This document shows, piece by piece, positions 1 to 7,366 of a stretch of 11,327 nucleotides of DNA (position 1 is its first letter; each line of letters starts with the position of its first letter). The stretch is taken from contig JAPLRA010000060.1 of NCBI GenBank assembly GCA_026399445.1, forward strand, positions 1 to 11,327. Direction: 5' to 3'. The stretch is from Sulfuritalea sp. (GTDB lineage Bacteria; Pseudomonadota; Gammaproteobacteria; Burkholderiales; Rhodocyclaceae). The position numbers were made by a program, and so were the translations under genes. The notes under the pieces are model-generated. The model did not search any database and was not told the origin of the DNA. It saw nothing but the letters and a program-made list of their open reading frames with translations.

Positions 1-2
1 AA

Positions 3-968
3 GCCGAGTGGCTGGCGGACATCCGGCGCCAGCCGGAACCGGAACTGACGCTGGCCGAGCAGCTGGATTTTCCCGATTGGCTGGTCGAGCGCCTGGCGCC
101 GCGCATGTCGCCCGAGGAACTGCTGGCCATGGCCCGCGCGCTGAACACACCGGCGCCGCTCGATCTGCGGGTGAATACGCTGAAGGCGGAGCGCGATGGC
201 GTGATCGCGCGTCTTGCCGCCGACGGCATCGTCGCCACGCCCTGCCCCTATTCGCCGTTGGGGCTGCGGCTGAAGACCAAGCCCTACCTGCAGAAGCATC
301 CGGCCTATCTCGATGGCCGCATCGAAGTGCAGGACGAGGGCTCGCAGTTGCTCGGCTATCTGCTGGCGCCAAAACGCAGCGAGATGGTGGTGGATTTCTG
401 CGCCGGCGCCGGCGGCAAGACGCTGATCCTCGGTGCCTTGATGCGCTCCACCGGACGGCTGTATGCCTTCGACGTATCCGACAAGCGACTGGCCAAGCTC
501 AAGCCGCGTGCAGCGCGGGCCGGGTTGTCCAACGTGCATCCGGCCTGCCTTTCGGGCGAGAACGACACACGGGTCAAGCGGCTGCAGGGCAAGGTCGATC
601 GCGTGCTGGTCGACGCGCCATGCTCGGGTCTGGGCACGCTGCGCCGCAACCCCGACCTGAAGTGGCGGCAATCGCCGCAGAGCGTCGATGAGCTGAACGT
701 AAAACAGGCCGCGATTCTTGCCGCGGCGGCAAAGCTGCTGAAGCCCGGCGGCCGGTTGGTGTATGCCACCTGCAGCATTCTGGGTGAAGAGAATGAAGCC
801 ATCGTCGATGCATTTCTCGCCGGCCACGCCGACTTCCATCGCCTGTCGGCGCAGGAGGTGCTGGCCGCGCAGGGCATCGTCATCGACTGCGGCGAGGACA
901 TGCGCCTGTCGCCGCAGAAGCACGCCACGGATGCCTTCTATGCCGCGGTGCTGGAACGCGCCAAATGA
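3..968 (+). CDS. RsmB/NOP-family SAM-dependent RNA cytosine-5 methyltransferase, 5' truncated by window
   Basis: Transfers a methyl group from SAM to C5 of a cytosine in RNA, most likely 16S rRNA, in the cytoplasm. The frame is open to the window edge, so the true start lies upstream; the ATG at 105 is internal. The 321 visible codons hold the linker and the whole Rossmann methyltransferase domain. The SAM-binding motif DFCAGAGGKT lies near visible residue 132, followed by the acidic motif YAFDVSD. Motif IV is VDAPCSGLGTLRRNP and motif VI is YATCSILGEENE. The two cysteines (PCS and TCS) are the pair used for product release and catalysis in this family. Any NusB-like N-terminal RNA-binding domain, as in RsmB, would lie outside the window, so I cannot separate true RsmB from a paralogue and give no symbol. 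The stop overlaps the next gene's start (ATGA), which suggests translational coupling. Confidence 0.9.
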   Translation, partial: AEWLADIRRQPEPELTLAEQLDFPDWLVERLAPRMSPEELLAMARALNTPAPLDLRVNTLKAERDGVIARLAADGIVATPCPYSPLGLRLKTKPYLQKHPAYLDGRIEVQDEGSQLLGYLLAPKRSEMVVDFCAGAGGKTLILGALMRSTGRLYAFDVSDKRLAKLKPRAARAGLSNVHPACLSGENDTRVKRLQGKVDRVLVDAPCSGLGTLRRNPDLKWRQSPQSVDELNVKQAAILAAAAKLLKPGGRLVYATCSILGEENEAIVDAFLAGHADFHRLSAQEVLAAQGIVIDCGEDMRLSPQKHATDAFYAAVLERAK

Positions 969-1519
969 CGCAACTGCGTAGAAAGCTGCTCGCGGCGCTG
1001 CTGCTGTGCTGGGCCGTCGTCGCTGGCGCGGCACCGCTGCCGGCGACGGGCACGGTCGAGGTGTTGTTCACGCCCTGGGACGATGCCGAAGGCGCCGTCG
1101 TGCGCACGCTGGGCGAAGCGAAAACCAGTATTCATGTCCAGGCCTATCTGCTCACCAGCCGGTCGATTGCCAGGGCGCTGCAGGATGCCAAGGCGCGCGG
1201 CGTGACGGTCGAGATCCTGGCTGACAAGGAGATGGTGAGCAAGGGCGACAATTCCCTGATTCCCAAGCTCGCCGCCGAGGGCATCCCGGTCTGGCTGGAA
1301 ACGCGCTACGCCGCTGCGCATAACAAGGTGCTGCTGATCGATGCGCCGGGCGCGCATGGTATCGTCATCACCGGCAGCTACAATTTCACCTGGTCGGCAC
1401 AGGCGCGCAATGCCGAAAACCTGCTGATATTGCGCGGCAATCCGGCGCTGGTGCGGCGCTATCTGGATAATTGGCAACGGCACCGGGGTGATGCGGAAAA
1501 AATGAGCGGAACGAATTGA
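965..1519 (+). CDS. Secreted single-HKD phospholipase D-like protein (Nuc-type)
   Basis: A 184-residue phospholipase D-superfamily protein, probably a nuclease or phosphodiesterase acting in the periplasm. Residues 1-22 look like a signal peptide: RRK charges, a Leu/Ala-rich core and a likely cut near AGA-AP. One HKD motif is complete: H119, K121 and D126 in HNKVLLID, followed by GSYNFTWSA (S138, N140) and NAEN (E151). The family's small members, such as the plasmid endonuclease Nuc, carry one HKD and build the active site as a dimer; the length and single motif fit that class. The real substrate (DNA, phospholipid or other phosphodiester) cannot be read from sequence. The ATG overlaps the preceding stop and has GGAA 8 bases upstream. 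The MscS channel gene starts one base after its stop. Its place between RNA methyltransferase genes suggests shared transcription rather than shared function. Confidence 0.88.
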   Translation: MTQLRRKLLAALLLCWAVVAGAAPLPATGTVEVLFTPWDDAEGAVVRTLGEAKTSIHVQAYLLTSRSIARALQDAKARGVTVEILADKEMVSKGDNSLIPKLAAEGIPVWLETRYAAAHNKVLLIDAPGAHGIVITGSYNFTWSAQARNAENLLILRGNPALVRRYLDNWQRHRGDAEKMSGTN

Positions 1520-1520
1520 G

Positions 1521-2795
1521 ATGACTGAACACGAACTGGCCAGCCTGTGGCGCAGCGTGCTTGCCGACCTGCGTGAGCCCGACCTGGTCTGGCAACTGCT
1601 GGCGCTGGCGGCGTGCCTGCTGCTGGCCAAGTTGGGCGAACGCGTGCTGCGCGGCAGGCAGGTCGGCGCTGGTCGCGCCTGGGAACTGGGCCACGGCGGG
1701 CTGAAGCGCATCGCCTTCCCGCTGTTCGCGCTGATTCTGGTGCTGCTGGCGCGTCCTCTGGCGCAGCAGTGGATTCATGTCGGCCTGTTCTCGCTGGCCT
1801 TGCCGCTGCTCTCATCGCTGGCGGTGATTCGCGTGGTGTTTTACGTGCTGCGGCTCAGCTTTGTCGACGCCACCTGGCTGGCTCAGTTCGAGCGTGTGTT
1901 TGCCCTGCTGGTCTGGGCGATCGTGGCCTTGCACATCACCGGCCTGCTGCCCGATGTGATCGGGGTGCTGGAATCCGTGTCGTTCAATGCCGGCAAACAG
2001 AAACTGAGCCTGTGGCATGTCTTGCAGGGCCTCGCCGCGGTATTGGCCACCGTACTCGTCGCGCTCTGGTTGAGCAGCGCGGTCGAGGCGCGACTGAATG
2101 CGGCGGTCGGCCTCGACAACAATCTGCGCGCGGTCTTCGCGCGACTGTCCAGGGCGTTGCTGATCCTGCTGGCGGTGCTGATCGGCCTGCCCATGGTCGG
2201 CATCGATCTCACCACCTTGTCGGTGTTCGGCGGCGCGCTCGGCGTCGGCCTCGGCTTCGGCCTGCAGAAGATCGCCAGCAACTATGTTTCGGGCTTCATC
2301 ATCCTGCTCGACAATTCGATCCGCATCGGCAACATCATCACCGTCGGCAACGACCGCGGAGAAGTGACGCGCATCACCACGCGCTACACCGTGCTGAAGA
2401 ACCTCGCTGGCTTCGAAGCGCTGGTGCCCAACGAACTGCTGGTGGGCTCGGTGGTGCAGAACGAGTCCTACAGCGACCGCCAGGTGCGCATCGCTCTGCC
2501 GGTGCAGGTCAGCTACGACAGCGACCTGGAGCGCGCCATGTCCATCATGGCCGCGGCCGCCACGGCGCAGCCACGCGTGCTGGCCGACCCGGCCCCGGCG
2601 GTATTGCTCAAGGAGTTTGCCGACTCCGGCATCAATCTGGAACTCGGCTTCTGGGTCGGTGACCCGGAGCAGGGCGTGGGCGGCTTGCGCTCGGACATCA
2701 ACCTCGCCCTCTGGCGGGGCTTCAAGCAGGCGGGCATCGCGATCCCTTATCCTCAGCGCGAAGTACGCATTCTCAAGGACCAAGGCAATGACTGA
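1521..2795 (+). CDS. MscS-family mechanosensitive ion channel
   Basis: An inner-membrane channel of the small-conductance mechanosensitive family, expected to open under membrane tension and release solutes during osmotic downshock. The 424-residue protein exceeds E. coli MscS (286) because of extra N-terminal helices. Hydrophobic segments lie near residues 21-38, 63-80, 88-112, 124-145, 167-187 and 206-225. The Gly/Ala-rich pore helix follows at about 230-260, including GGALGVGLGFGLQKIASNY. The cytoplasmic beta domain (about 262-330) contains DNSIRIGNIITVG and the conserved VPNELL, and a C-terminal alpha/beta domain runs to about residue 417. Conductance and gating may differ from MscS because the sensor part is larger. 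It starts one base after the phospholipase-like gene and overlaps rlmB by 8 bases, so co-transcription is likely. No dedicated promoter is visible. Confidence 0.93.
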   Translation: MTEHELASLWRSVLADLREPDLVWQLLALAACLLLAKLGERVLRGRQVGAGRAWELGHGGLKRIAFPLFALILVLLARPLAQQWIHVGLFSLALPLLSSLAVIRVVFYVLRLSFVDATWLAQFERVFALLVWAIVALHITGLLPDVIGVLESVSFNAGKQKLSLWHVLQGLAAVLATVLVALWLSSAVEARLNAAVGLDNNLRAVFARLSRALLILLAVLIGLPMVGIDLTTLSVFGGALGVGLGFGLQKIASNYVSGFIILLDNSIRIGNIITVGNDRGEVTRITTRYTVLKNLAGFEALVPNELLVGSVVQNESYSDRQVRIALPVQVSYDSDLERAMSIMAAAATAQPRVLADPAPAVLLKEFADSGINLELGFWVGDPEQGVGGLRSDINLALWRGFKQAGIAIPYPQREVRILKDQGND

Positions 2796-3525
2796 TACCC
2801 GGCTCATCCACGGCTTTCATGCCATCACCGCCAAGCTGCGTCATGCCGCCGATGACGTAAAGGAGATCACCGTTGCCGAAGGCCGCCAGGACGGCCGCAT
2901 GCGCGACCTGCTGAAGCTGGCAGAGGCCCACGGCGTGCGCGTCATCCTGTCCGACGCCAAGCGCCTCGATGGGCTGGCCGGCGGCACGCAGCATCAGGGC
3001 GTGGTGGCAAAGGTCGCCGCGCAGGCGAAACACGTTACGCTCGACGACGTGCTGGATGGACTGACCGAACCGCCCCTGCTGCTGGTGCTGGACGGCATCA
3101 CCGATCCGCACAATCTCGGCGCCTGCCTGCGCGTGGCGGATGCCGCCGGCGTGCATGCGGTGGTGGCGCCCAAGGACAAGGCCTGCGGCCTCAATGCGAC
3201 GGTGATCAAGGTCGCCAGCGGCGCCGCCGACACGGTTCCCTACATCGTGGTGACGAATCTGGCGCGCAGTCTGCGCGAGATGCAGGAGCGCGGCATCTGG
3301 GTTGTCGGTGCGGCAGGCGAGGCGGACAAGGAGCTTTATGCCATCGACCAGAAGGGACCCTGCGCCTGGGTATTGGGTGCGGAAGGCGACGGCATGCGCC
3401 GCCTTACGCGCGAGACCTGCGATGAACTGGCGAAGATCCCGATGCACGGCAGCGTGGAAAGCCTCAACGTTTCCGTCTCGGCCGGCATTTGTTTGTTCGA
3501 GGCGAGGCGACAGCGCGGCAAGTGA
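2788..3525 (+). CDS. rlmB: 23S rRNA (guanosine-2251-2'-O)-methyltransferase RlmB
   Basis: SpoU/TrmH-type (SPOUT) enzyme that uses SAM to methylate the 2'-OH of G2251 in the peptidyl-transferase region of 23S rRNA. At 245 residues it matches E. coli RlmB (243). The N-terminal substrate-binding domain begins with LIHGFHAITAKL and contains the family signature THQHQGVVA-like stretch at about 67-74 (here TQHQGVVA). The three knot motifs are intact: DPHNLGACLRVADAAG (106-121), VLGAEGDGMRRL (195-206) and IPMHGSVESLNVSVSAG (217-233). I chose the ATG at 2788, which has AAGGA 8 bases upstream and gives the family length; the same frame stays open farther upstream, but that part lies inside mscS. In many gamma- and betaproteobacteria rlmB follows rnr (RNase R); here it follows a channel gene. 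A hairpin lies just after the stop. Confidence 0.95.
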   Translation: MTDTRLIHGFHAITAKLRHAADDVKEITVAEGRQDGRMRDLLKLAEAHGVRVILSDAKRLDGLAGGTQHQGVVAKVAAQAKHVTLDDVLDGLTEPPLLLVLDGITDPHNLGACLRVADAAGVHAVVAPKDKACGLNATVIKVASGAADTVPYIVVTNLARSLREMQERGIWVVGAAGEADKELYAIDQKGPCAWVLGAEGDGMRRLTRETCDELAKIPMHGSVESLNVSVSAGICLFEARRQRGK

Positions 3526-3546
3526 AGGCTGGCAAAAGTCGGCGTT

Positions 3547-3574
3547 TGCCGGCCCCGAAGGGGCGTCCCCGGCA
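3547..3574. terminator. Two-tier hairpin in the convergent gap, probable bidirectional terminator
   Basis: The outer stem TGCCGG (3547-3552) pairs with CCGGCA (3569-3574), and the inner stem CCCC (3553-3556) closes a GAA loop with GGGG (3560-3563). A five-base bulge lies on one side. It sits in the 78-base gap between the stops of rlmB and the GGDEF-EAL gene, the right place to end both transcripts. No run of T follows on either strand, so it is not a textbook intrinsic terminator; it may work with Rho or protect 3' ends. A similar hairpin is found at 8923-8949. Confidence 0.5.
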
Positions 3575-3603
3575 GACAGAGTCCGAGACGGCGACGCGAC
3601 GCA

Positions 3604-6600
3604 TTACATCTGCTTCGCGTACTCCTCGAAGCCGGCGATGGGCAGCGGCCGGCTGAAGAAATAGCCCTGGTACGCGTTGCAGCCCGACTCGGCCAGAAAC
3701 GCTCTTTGCGGCCCGGTTTCGACGCCCTCGGCGATCACTCCCAGTCCGAGGCTCTGCGCCAGCGCTACGACGGTTCGGGCAATTGCGGCATCGTTGGGAT
3801 CGACCAGAATGTCGCGCACGAAAGACTGGTCGATCTTCAACTGATCCAGCGGCAGGCGCTTCAGGTAGGACAGCGACGAATAGCCGGTGCCGAAATCGTC
3901 GAGCGAAAAACCCACGCCCCGGGCCTTCAAGGCGGACATTTTCTCGATGATCTCCTGCACATTGTGCACCAGCAGGCTTTCGGTGAGTTCGAGCTTCAAT
4001 CGCTTCGGATTGGCGCCGGAATCGCCTATTGCCCCCAGCACATGATCGACGAAATCCGTCTGGTTGAACTGATGCGCGCTGACATTCACGGCAAGAGTCA
4101 GGTGGGCCATTTCCGGTCGGGTGGCCCATCGCGCCAGTTGGGTACAGGCGGTTTGCAGCACCCACTGGCCCAGAGGCAGGATCAGCCGCGTTTCTTCGGC
4201 CAGCGGAATGAACTCGGCCGGAGACACCATGCCGTGTAGGGGGTGATGCCAGCGCAGCAGCGCCTCGGACCCTGTCACCCGACCCTGGTCATCGACCTGG
4301 GCCTGGTAATGGAGAAGGAACTGGCTTTTCTGAATCGCCTCGCGCAATCCTGCTTCCAGCGCAGCGCGGGAGGTGACCACGGCCTGCATTGCCGGATCGA
4401 AAAAGCGCATGGCATTGCGGCCTGCCGCCTTGGCCTGGTACATCGCCAGATCAGCCTGCTTCAGGAGTTCATCGATGGTCATTTCGTGGTTGGCGAACAG
4501 GGAGACCCCGATACTGGGGGTGTTGCGATAGGCATACTGGGCGAGCTGGTAGGGTTGGTTGAGTGTGGCGAGGATCTTTTCGCCCACGGCTTCGACCTGG
4601 CTGGCGGCGTCCTGCTTGTCCTCGCTGAGGTCTTCCAGCATTACCACGAATTCGTCGCCGCCCAAGCGGGCGACCGTGTCGCTCTCGCGCACGCAGCCGC
4701 TCAGACGCTGGCCGACCTGTTGCAGCAGGAGGTCGCCTATGTCGTGGCCGAGGGTATCGTTGAGTGTTTTGAAATTGTCCAGGTCGATGAACAGCAGCGC
4801 CCCTTCACGTTTGTGGCGGGTGCTCGCTGCCAGCGCCTTTTCCAGCCGGTCCTGCAATAGCCGCCGGTTGGGCAGGCCGGTGAGCGGATCGTAGAAGGCG
4901 AGATTCCTGATCTTCTCGTCGGATTCCTTCTGCAGCGAAATATCCACGCAGAAACCGATGTAGCCGAGAAACCCTCCCTGGCTGTCGTAGCGCGGATTTC
5001 CGTCATCGCGTATCCAGCGGTAGGAGCCATCGACGTGTCGAATCCGGTATTCCATGCTGAAGGGCTCGCGCCGGTCGAAGGCTTCGACATAGGTTTGCAG
5101 GCATTGGTCGAGGTCATCCGGGTGCACGCCCTGCAGCCAGCCATCGCCCACCTCCTGCTCCAGCGACCTGCCGGTGAAGTGCAACCAGGGCTCGTTGAAG
5201 TAGTTGCACTGTTTGTCCAGGCCGGAAGTCCAGATCAGCGTCGAGCCGCCATTGGCAAGGGTGCGGAAGTGCTGCTCGCTTTCCCGCAGCACTTCTTCAG
5301 CATTCTTGCGCTCGGTGATGTCGTGAGAAACGACCACCACCCGTGCGACGCGGCCCGTACTGTCCCGGATTACGCCGCCGAGCGATTCGAGCAGCCTGAC
5401 GCGGCCGTCTGCCGTGCGGAAGCGGTATTCGATCTGGTGCCCGACGCCACTCTGTATCGTCTCGCGGAAAACCTGCCTGACGTGTTCCTGGTCGTCGGGA
5501 TGGATCTCTGCAAAGGAATCCGTGCCGCGCAAGTCCCTTTCGCCGCCAAAGAAATGGCGATAGGAGGGGCTGTTGTAGAGGCGCCGTCCTTCCAGATCGA
5601 GAACCGCGATGAAGTCGCCAATGTTTTCGGCTATCAGGCGGAAGAACTCTTCCTGTTCGCGCAAGGCCTCGACGGCCTTCCTGCGTTCAGTGATGTCCTG
5701 CGTTGTTCCCACACAATGCTTCGGTCTTGTGCCGCCGTCGAAGGACATCTCCGCCTTTTGGCGGACCCAGCGGATCTGGTCGCCGACAATGATGCGGTGC
5801 TCATTGTCGAAGGCATCCCCATTGTCGAGCGCAGACTGCCAGGCAAGGTGCACCGCAGCCCGGTCTTCAGGATGGACGCGGGTCAGGTAGACTTCATGAT
5901 TGCCCATCGTGTCTTGCGGCAGGCCAAAGATGCGGCAGGTCTCGGCCGACAAGCGCATCGTGCCGTTGGTCAGGTCGCAGGTCCAACTGCCGATGTTGCC
6001 GATCGCCTGCGCCCGATTCAGGTCGGCCTGGCTTGCCTCAAGTGCGGCTGTGCGTTGGGAAAGGTCGCTGACCAGTTCCTTGTTGCGCTCGGCATGTTGC
6101 AGGCTGCTGGTCAGTTGCTGCTCCGCGACGCGCCCGTATTGCAGTAGCAGGACGAACAGGATCGTCAGGCCCGCGGCAATTTCCACGTTCAAATAATTCG
6201 GGAAAAATGCCAGATGCAGAACCGGCAACAGCAGCAAGCCGCCATTGAACAGGACCGTCGCCATGCGGAACGGCGACATTACGACGACACAGATACCCGA
6301 AACGCCAATGAGAACGGTCAGGTTGAGCAGGTAGTAGAGATACTGCCCCTCGGTCCAGAAGATCCATACCGTGGAACCCCACGCCAGGCCGACCAGAAAC
6401 GTGGCGAAAATCATCCGGTGCGCCCAAGGCAAGGCGTCCTCGCCGCGCGATTGGGCCCGGCGATAGCGGTAACCGATGCCGATGATCAGCAGTTCAACCA
6501 GATTGATTGCGCAAAGCCACAGCAACGCCGTGCCCCATCCCGCGACGGTTGCCTGAACCCACGCCAGCAGCAACGTGCCCAGCGGCGAGGTCACTGCGGC

Positions 6601-6753
6601 GGCTACCGAGCGCTCGGTGAACACAGTGACGCGCCGATCCATCACCTTGCGGTCGATCAGGCTCTCGTCGAGTTTGAATTCTTCTGGGGCGTTCACAGCA
6701 ATTTTCGACCGGGGCCGATAGTAATTGTGACGGCTCTCGCCGCGGGCGACCAT
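3604..6753 (-). CDS. Membrane-bound PAS-PAS-PAS-GGDEF-EAL c-di-GMP synthase/phosphodiesterase
   Basis: A c-di-GMP turnover enzyme with both synthesis and breakdown domains, which typically tunes motility, adhesion or biofilm. Numbering is from the ATG at 6753 (1049 residues). About six membrane helices fill residues 49-205, followed by a coiled-coil-like stretch (about 206-250). Three PAS domains follow at about 251-358, 365-482 and 492-610; the first ends in TTQDITERRKAVEAL and the second in VVSHDITERKNAEE. The GGDEF motif is intact (698-702) and preceded five residues earlier by the inhibitory-site RxxD (RESD, 689-692), so product inhibition is expected. The EAL domain has SEALLRW (E830), LAVNVS, ELTES, DDFGTGYSSL, LKIDQSFV, VIAEGVET and QGYFFSRPL, so all usual metal and catalytic residues appear present. 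The PAS ligands cannot be read. An in-frame TTG at 6810 would add 19 residues; I prefer the ATG, which has a weak TTGAG 6 bases upstream. A GTG-ATG pair near 6642 is also possible. Confidence 0.93.
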   Translation of the reverse strand: MVARGESRHNYYRPRSKIAVNAPEEFKLDESLIDRKVMDRRVTVFTERSVAAAVTSPLGTLLLAWVQATVAGWGTALLWLCAINLVELLIIGIGYRYRRAQSRGEDALPWAHRMIFATFLVGLAWGSTVWIFWTEGQYLYYLLNLTVLIGVSGICVVVMSPFRMATVLFNGGLLLLPVLHLAFFPNYLNVEIAAGLTILFVLLLQYGRVAEQQLTSSLQHAERNKELVSDLSQRTAALEASQADLNRAQAIGNIGSWTCDLTNGTMRLSAETCRIFGLPQDTMGNHEVYLTRVHPEDRAAVHLAWQSALDNGDAFDNEHRIIVGDQIRWVRQKAEMSFDGGTRPKHCVGTTQDITERRKAVEALREQEEFFRLIAENIGDFIAVLDLEGRRLYNSPSYRHFFGGERDLRGTDSFAEIHPDDQEHVRQVFRETIQSGVGHQIEYRFRTADGRVRLLESLGGVIRDSTGRVARVVVVSHDITERKNAEEVLRESEQHFRTLANGGSTLIWTSGLDKQCNYFNEPWLHFTGRSLEQEVGDGWLQGVHPDDLDQCLQTYVEAFDRREPFSMEYRIRHVDGSYRWIRDDGNPRYDSQGGFLGYIGFCVDISLQKESDEKIRNLAFYDPLTGLPNRRLLQDRLEKALAASTRHKREGALLFIDLDNFKTLNDTLGHDIGDLLLQQVGQRLSGCVRESDTVARLGGDEFVVMLEDLSEDKQDAASQVEAVGEKILATLNQPYQLAQYAYRNTPSIGVSLFANHEMTIDELLKQADLAMYQAKAAGRNAMRFFDPAMQAVVTSRAALEAGLREAIQKSQFLLHYQAQVDDQGRVTGSEALLRWHHPLHGMVSPAEFIPLAEETRLILPLGQWVLQTACTQLARWATRPEMAHLTLAVNVSAHQFNQTDFVDHVLGAIGDSGANPKRLKLELTESLLVHNVQEIIEKMSALKARGVGFSLDDFGTGYSSLSYLKRLPLDQLKIDQSFVRDILVDPNDAAIARTVVALAQSLGLGVIAEGVETGPQRAFLAESGCNAYQGYFFSRPLPIAGFEEYAKQM

Positions 6754-6780
6754 TTGAAACTCAAGAGGAATCTTACTCTT

Positions 6781-6794
6781 GGCGATGCATTGCC
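6781..6794. promoter_or_regulatory. Short dyad upstream of the GGDEF-EAL gene, possible operator
   Basis: GGCGATGCATTGCC is a 14-base dyad centred on ATGCAT, perfect except for one G-T pair. It lies 28-41 bases upstream of the preferred start of the c-di-GMP gene, within the 167-base gap after the thioesterase gene. The position suits a regulator site or a leader hairpin. No convincing -10/-35 pair was found: TTGACT lies at 6805-6810 on the minus strand but lacks a matching -10. A 14-base near-palindrome can arise by chance, so this is tentative. The rest of the gap (6795-6920) holds nothing else I can name. Confidence 0.25.
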
Positions 6795-6920
6795 TGTTGA
6801 TCAGAGTCAATACCCGGGGTGCTTCCGGTCGAATGGAAATGTTGACGAAATCGATTGGGTTTTCGCTGAACGTGGCCTGGTCGCCGCTTTGCCGGCGCCG
6901 ACTCCCTGCCCGCGCATTGC

Positions 6921-7364
6921 TTACAGCGTGCCGCTCGCCTCGTACAGTTCAATCGCCGTGCGCAGCTTCTCGGGCAGGGGGCGCGACTTGCGGGTTTCCG
7001 GGTCGGCATTGACGTAAACCATCTCGCCGCTGATCAGGCGTTCGCCATTGCGGAAGATGCCCATCTCGAAGGTCATGCTGGAGTTGCCGAGCTTGGCGGC
7101 GCGCACGGCGATTTCCAGGAATTCGTCGAAGTGCGCCGAGGCGTGGTAGTTGATCACGCTTCTCACCGCAAACAGGTCGCCGCCGGTGCCGGCGATGCCT
7201 TCCGGGTAGGGCAGGCCGATGGCGCGCCAGTATTCGGTGATGCCGATGTCGAAGTAGCTGAGGTAGTGGCCGTTGAAGACGATGTTCTGCGGATCGACTT
7301 CGGACCAGCGCACGCGCAGCGTGTGGCGCAGGCGGAAGGCGGCAAGTTCCGACGGCGTGTGCAT
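6921..7364 (-). CDS. Hotdog-fold acyl-CoA thioesterase (4HBT/YbgC-like)
   Basis: A 147-residue single-hotdog enzyme predicted to hydrolyse an acyl-CoA to the free acid and CoA in the cytoplasm. The active-site segment is VDPQNIVFNGHYLSYFD; D24 matches the catalytic aspartate of 4-hydroxybenzoyl-CoA thioesterase and YbgC-type enzymes, where the motif ends in a conserved Tyr. The rest follows the hotdog pattern: a long helix (GITEYWRAIG), then strands including SVINYHASAHFDEFLEI and SSMTFEMGIFRNGERLISG. Chain-length or aromatic preference cannot be told from sequence. I chose the ATG at 7364 because it lies 2 bases after the stop of the dehydrogenase gene and gives the family length; the frame is open upstream only inside that gene. 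The shared transcript suggests it clears or recycles acyl-CoA intermediates of the same pathway. A PaaI-like role is possible, but the motif resembles YbgC/FadM more. Confidence 0.88.
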   Translation of the reverse strand: MHTPSELAAFRLRHTLRVRWSEVDPQNIVFNGHYLSYFDIGITEYWRAIGLPYPEGIAGTGGDLFAVRSVINYHASAHFDEFLEIAVRAAKLGNSSMTFEMGIFRNGERLISGEMVYVNADPETRKSRPLPEKLRTAIELYEASGTL

Positions 7365-7366
7365 GT

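Noticed and set aside
8..691. Open frame of 227 codons at the window start
   Set aside because: It overlaps the methyltransferase gene in a shifted frame and encodes Arg/Ala/Gly-rich sequence without motifs; the alternative frame carries all methyltransferase motifs.
2617..2787. Longer N-terminus for RlmB
   Set aside because: The added residues overlap mscS and do not resemble RlmB; the ATG at 2788 has a ribosome binding site and gives the family length.
1812..2807. Long open frame on the minus strand opposite the MscS and rlmB genes
   Set aside because: It is antisense to a clear MscS gene, has a His/Asp/Gln/Arg-rich composition typical of reversed GC-rich codons, and shows no family motif.
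5035..6147. Long open frame on the plus strand opposite the GGDEF-EAL gene
   Set aside because: It lies wholly within a secure coding region on the other strand and shows no recognisable domain; it reflects codon bias in GC-rich DNA.
6880..6903. Possible terminator hairpin after the thioesterase gene
   Set aside because: The arms (GTCGCCG and CGGCGCCGAC) pair only with a bulge and no T run follows; too weak to list.
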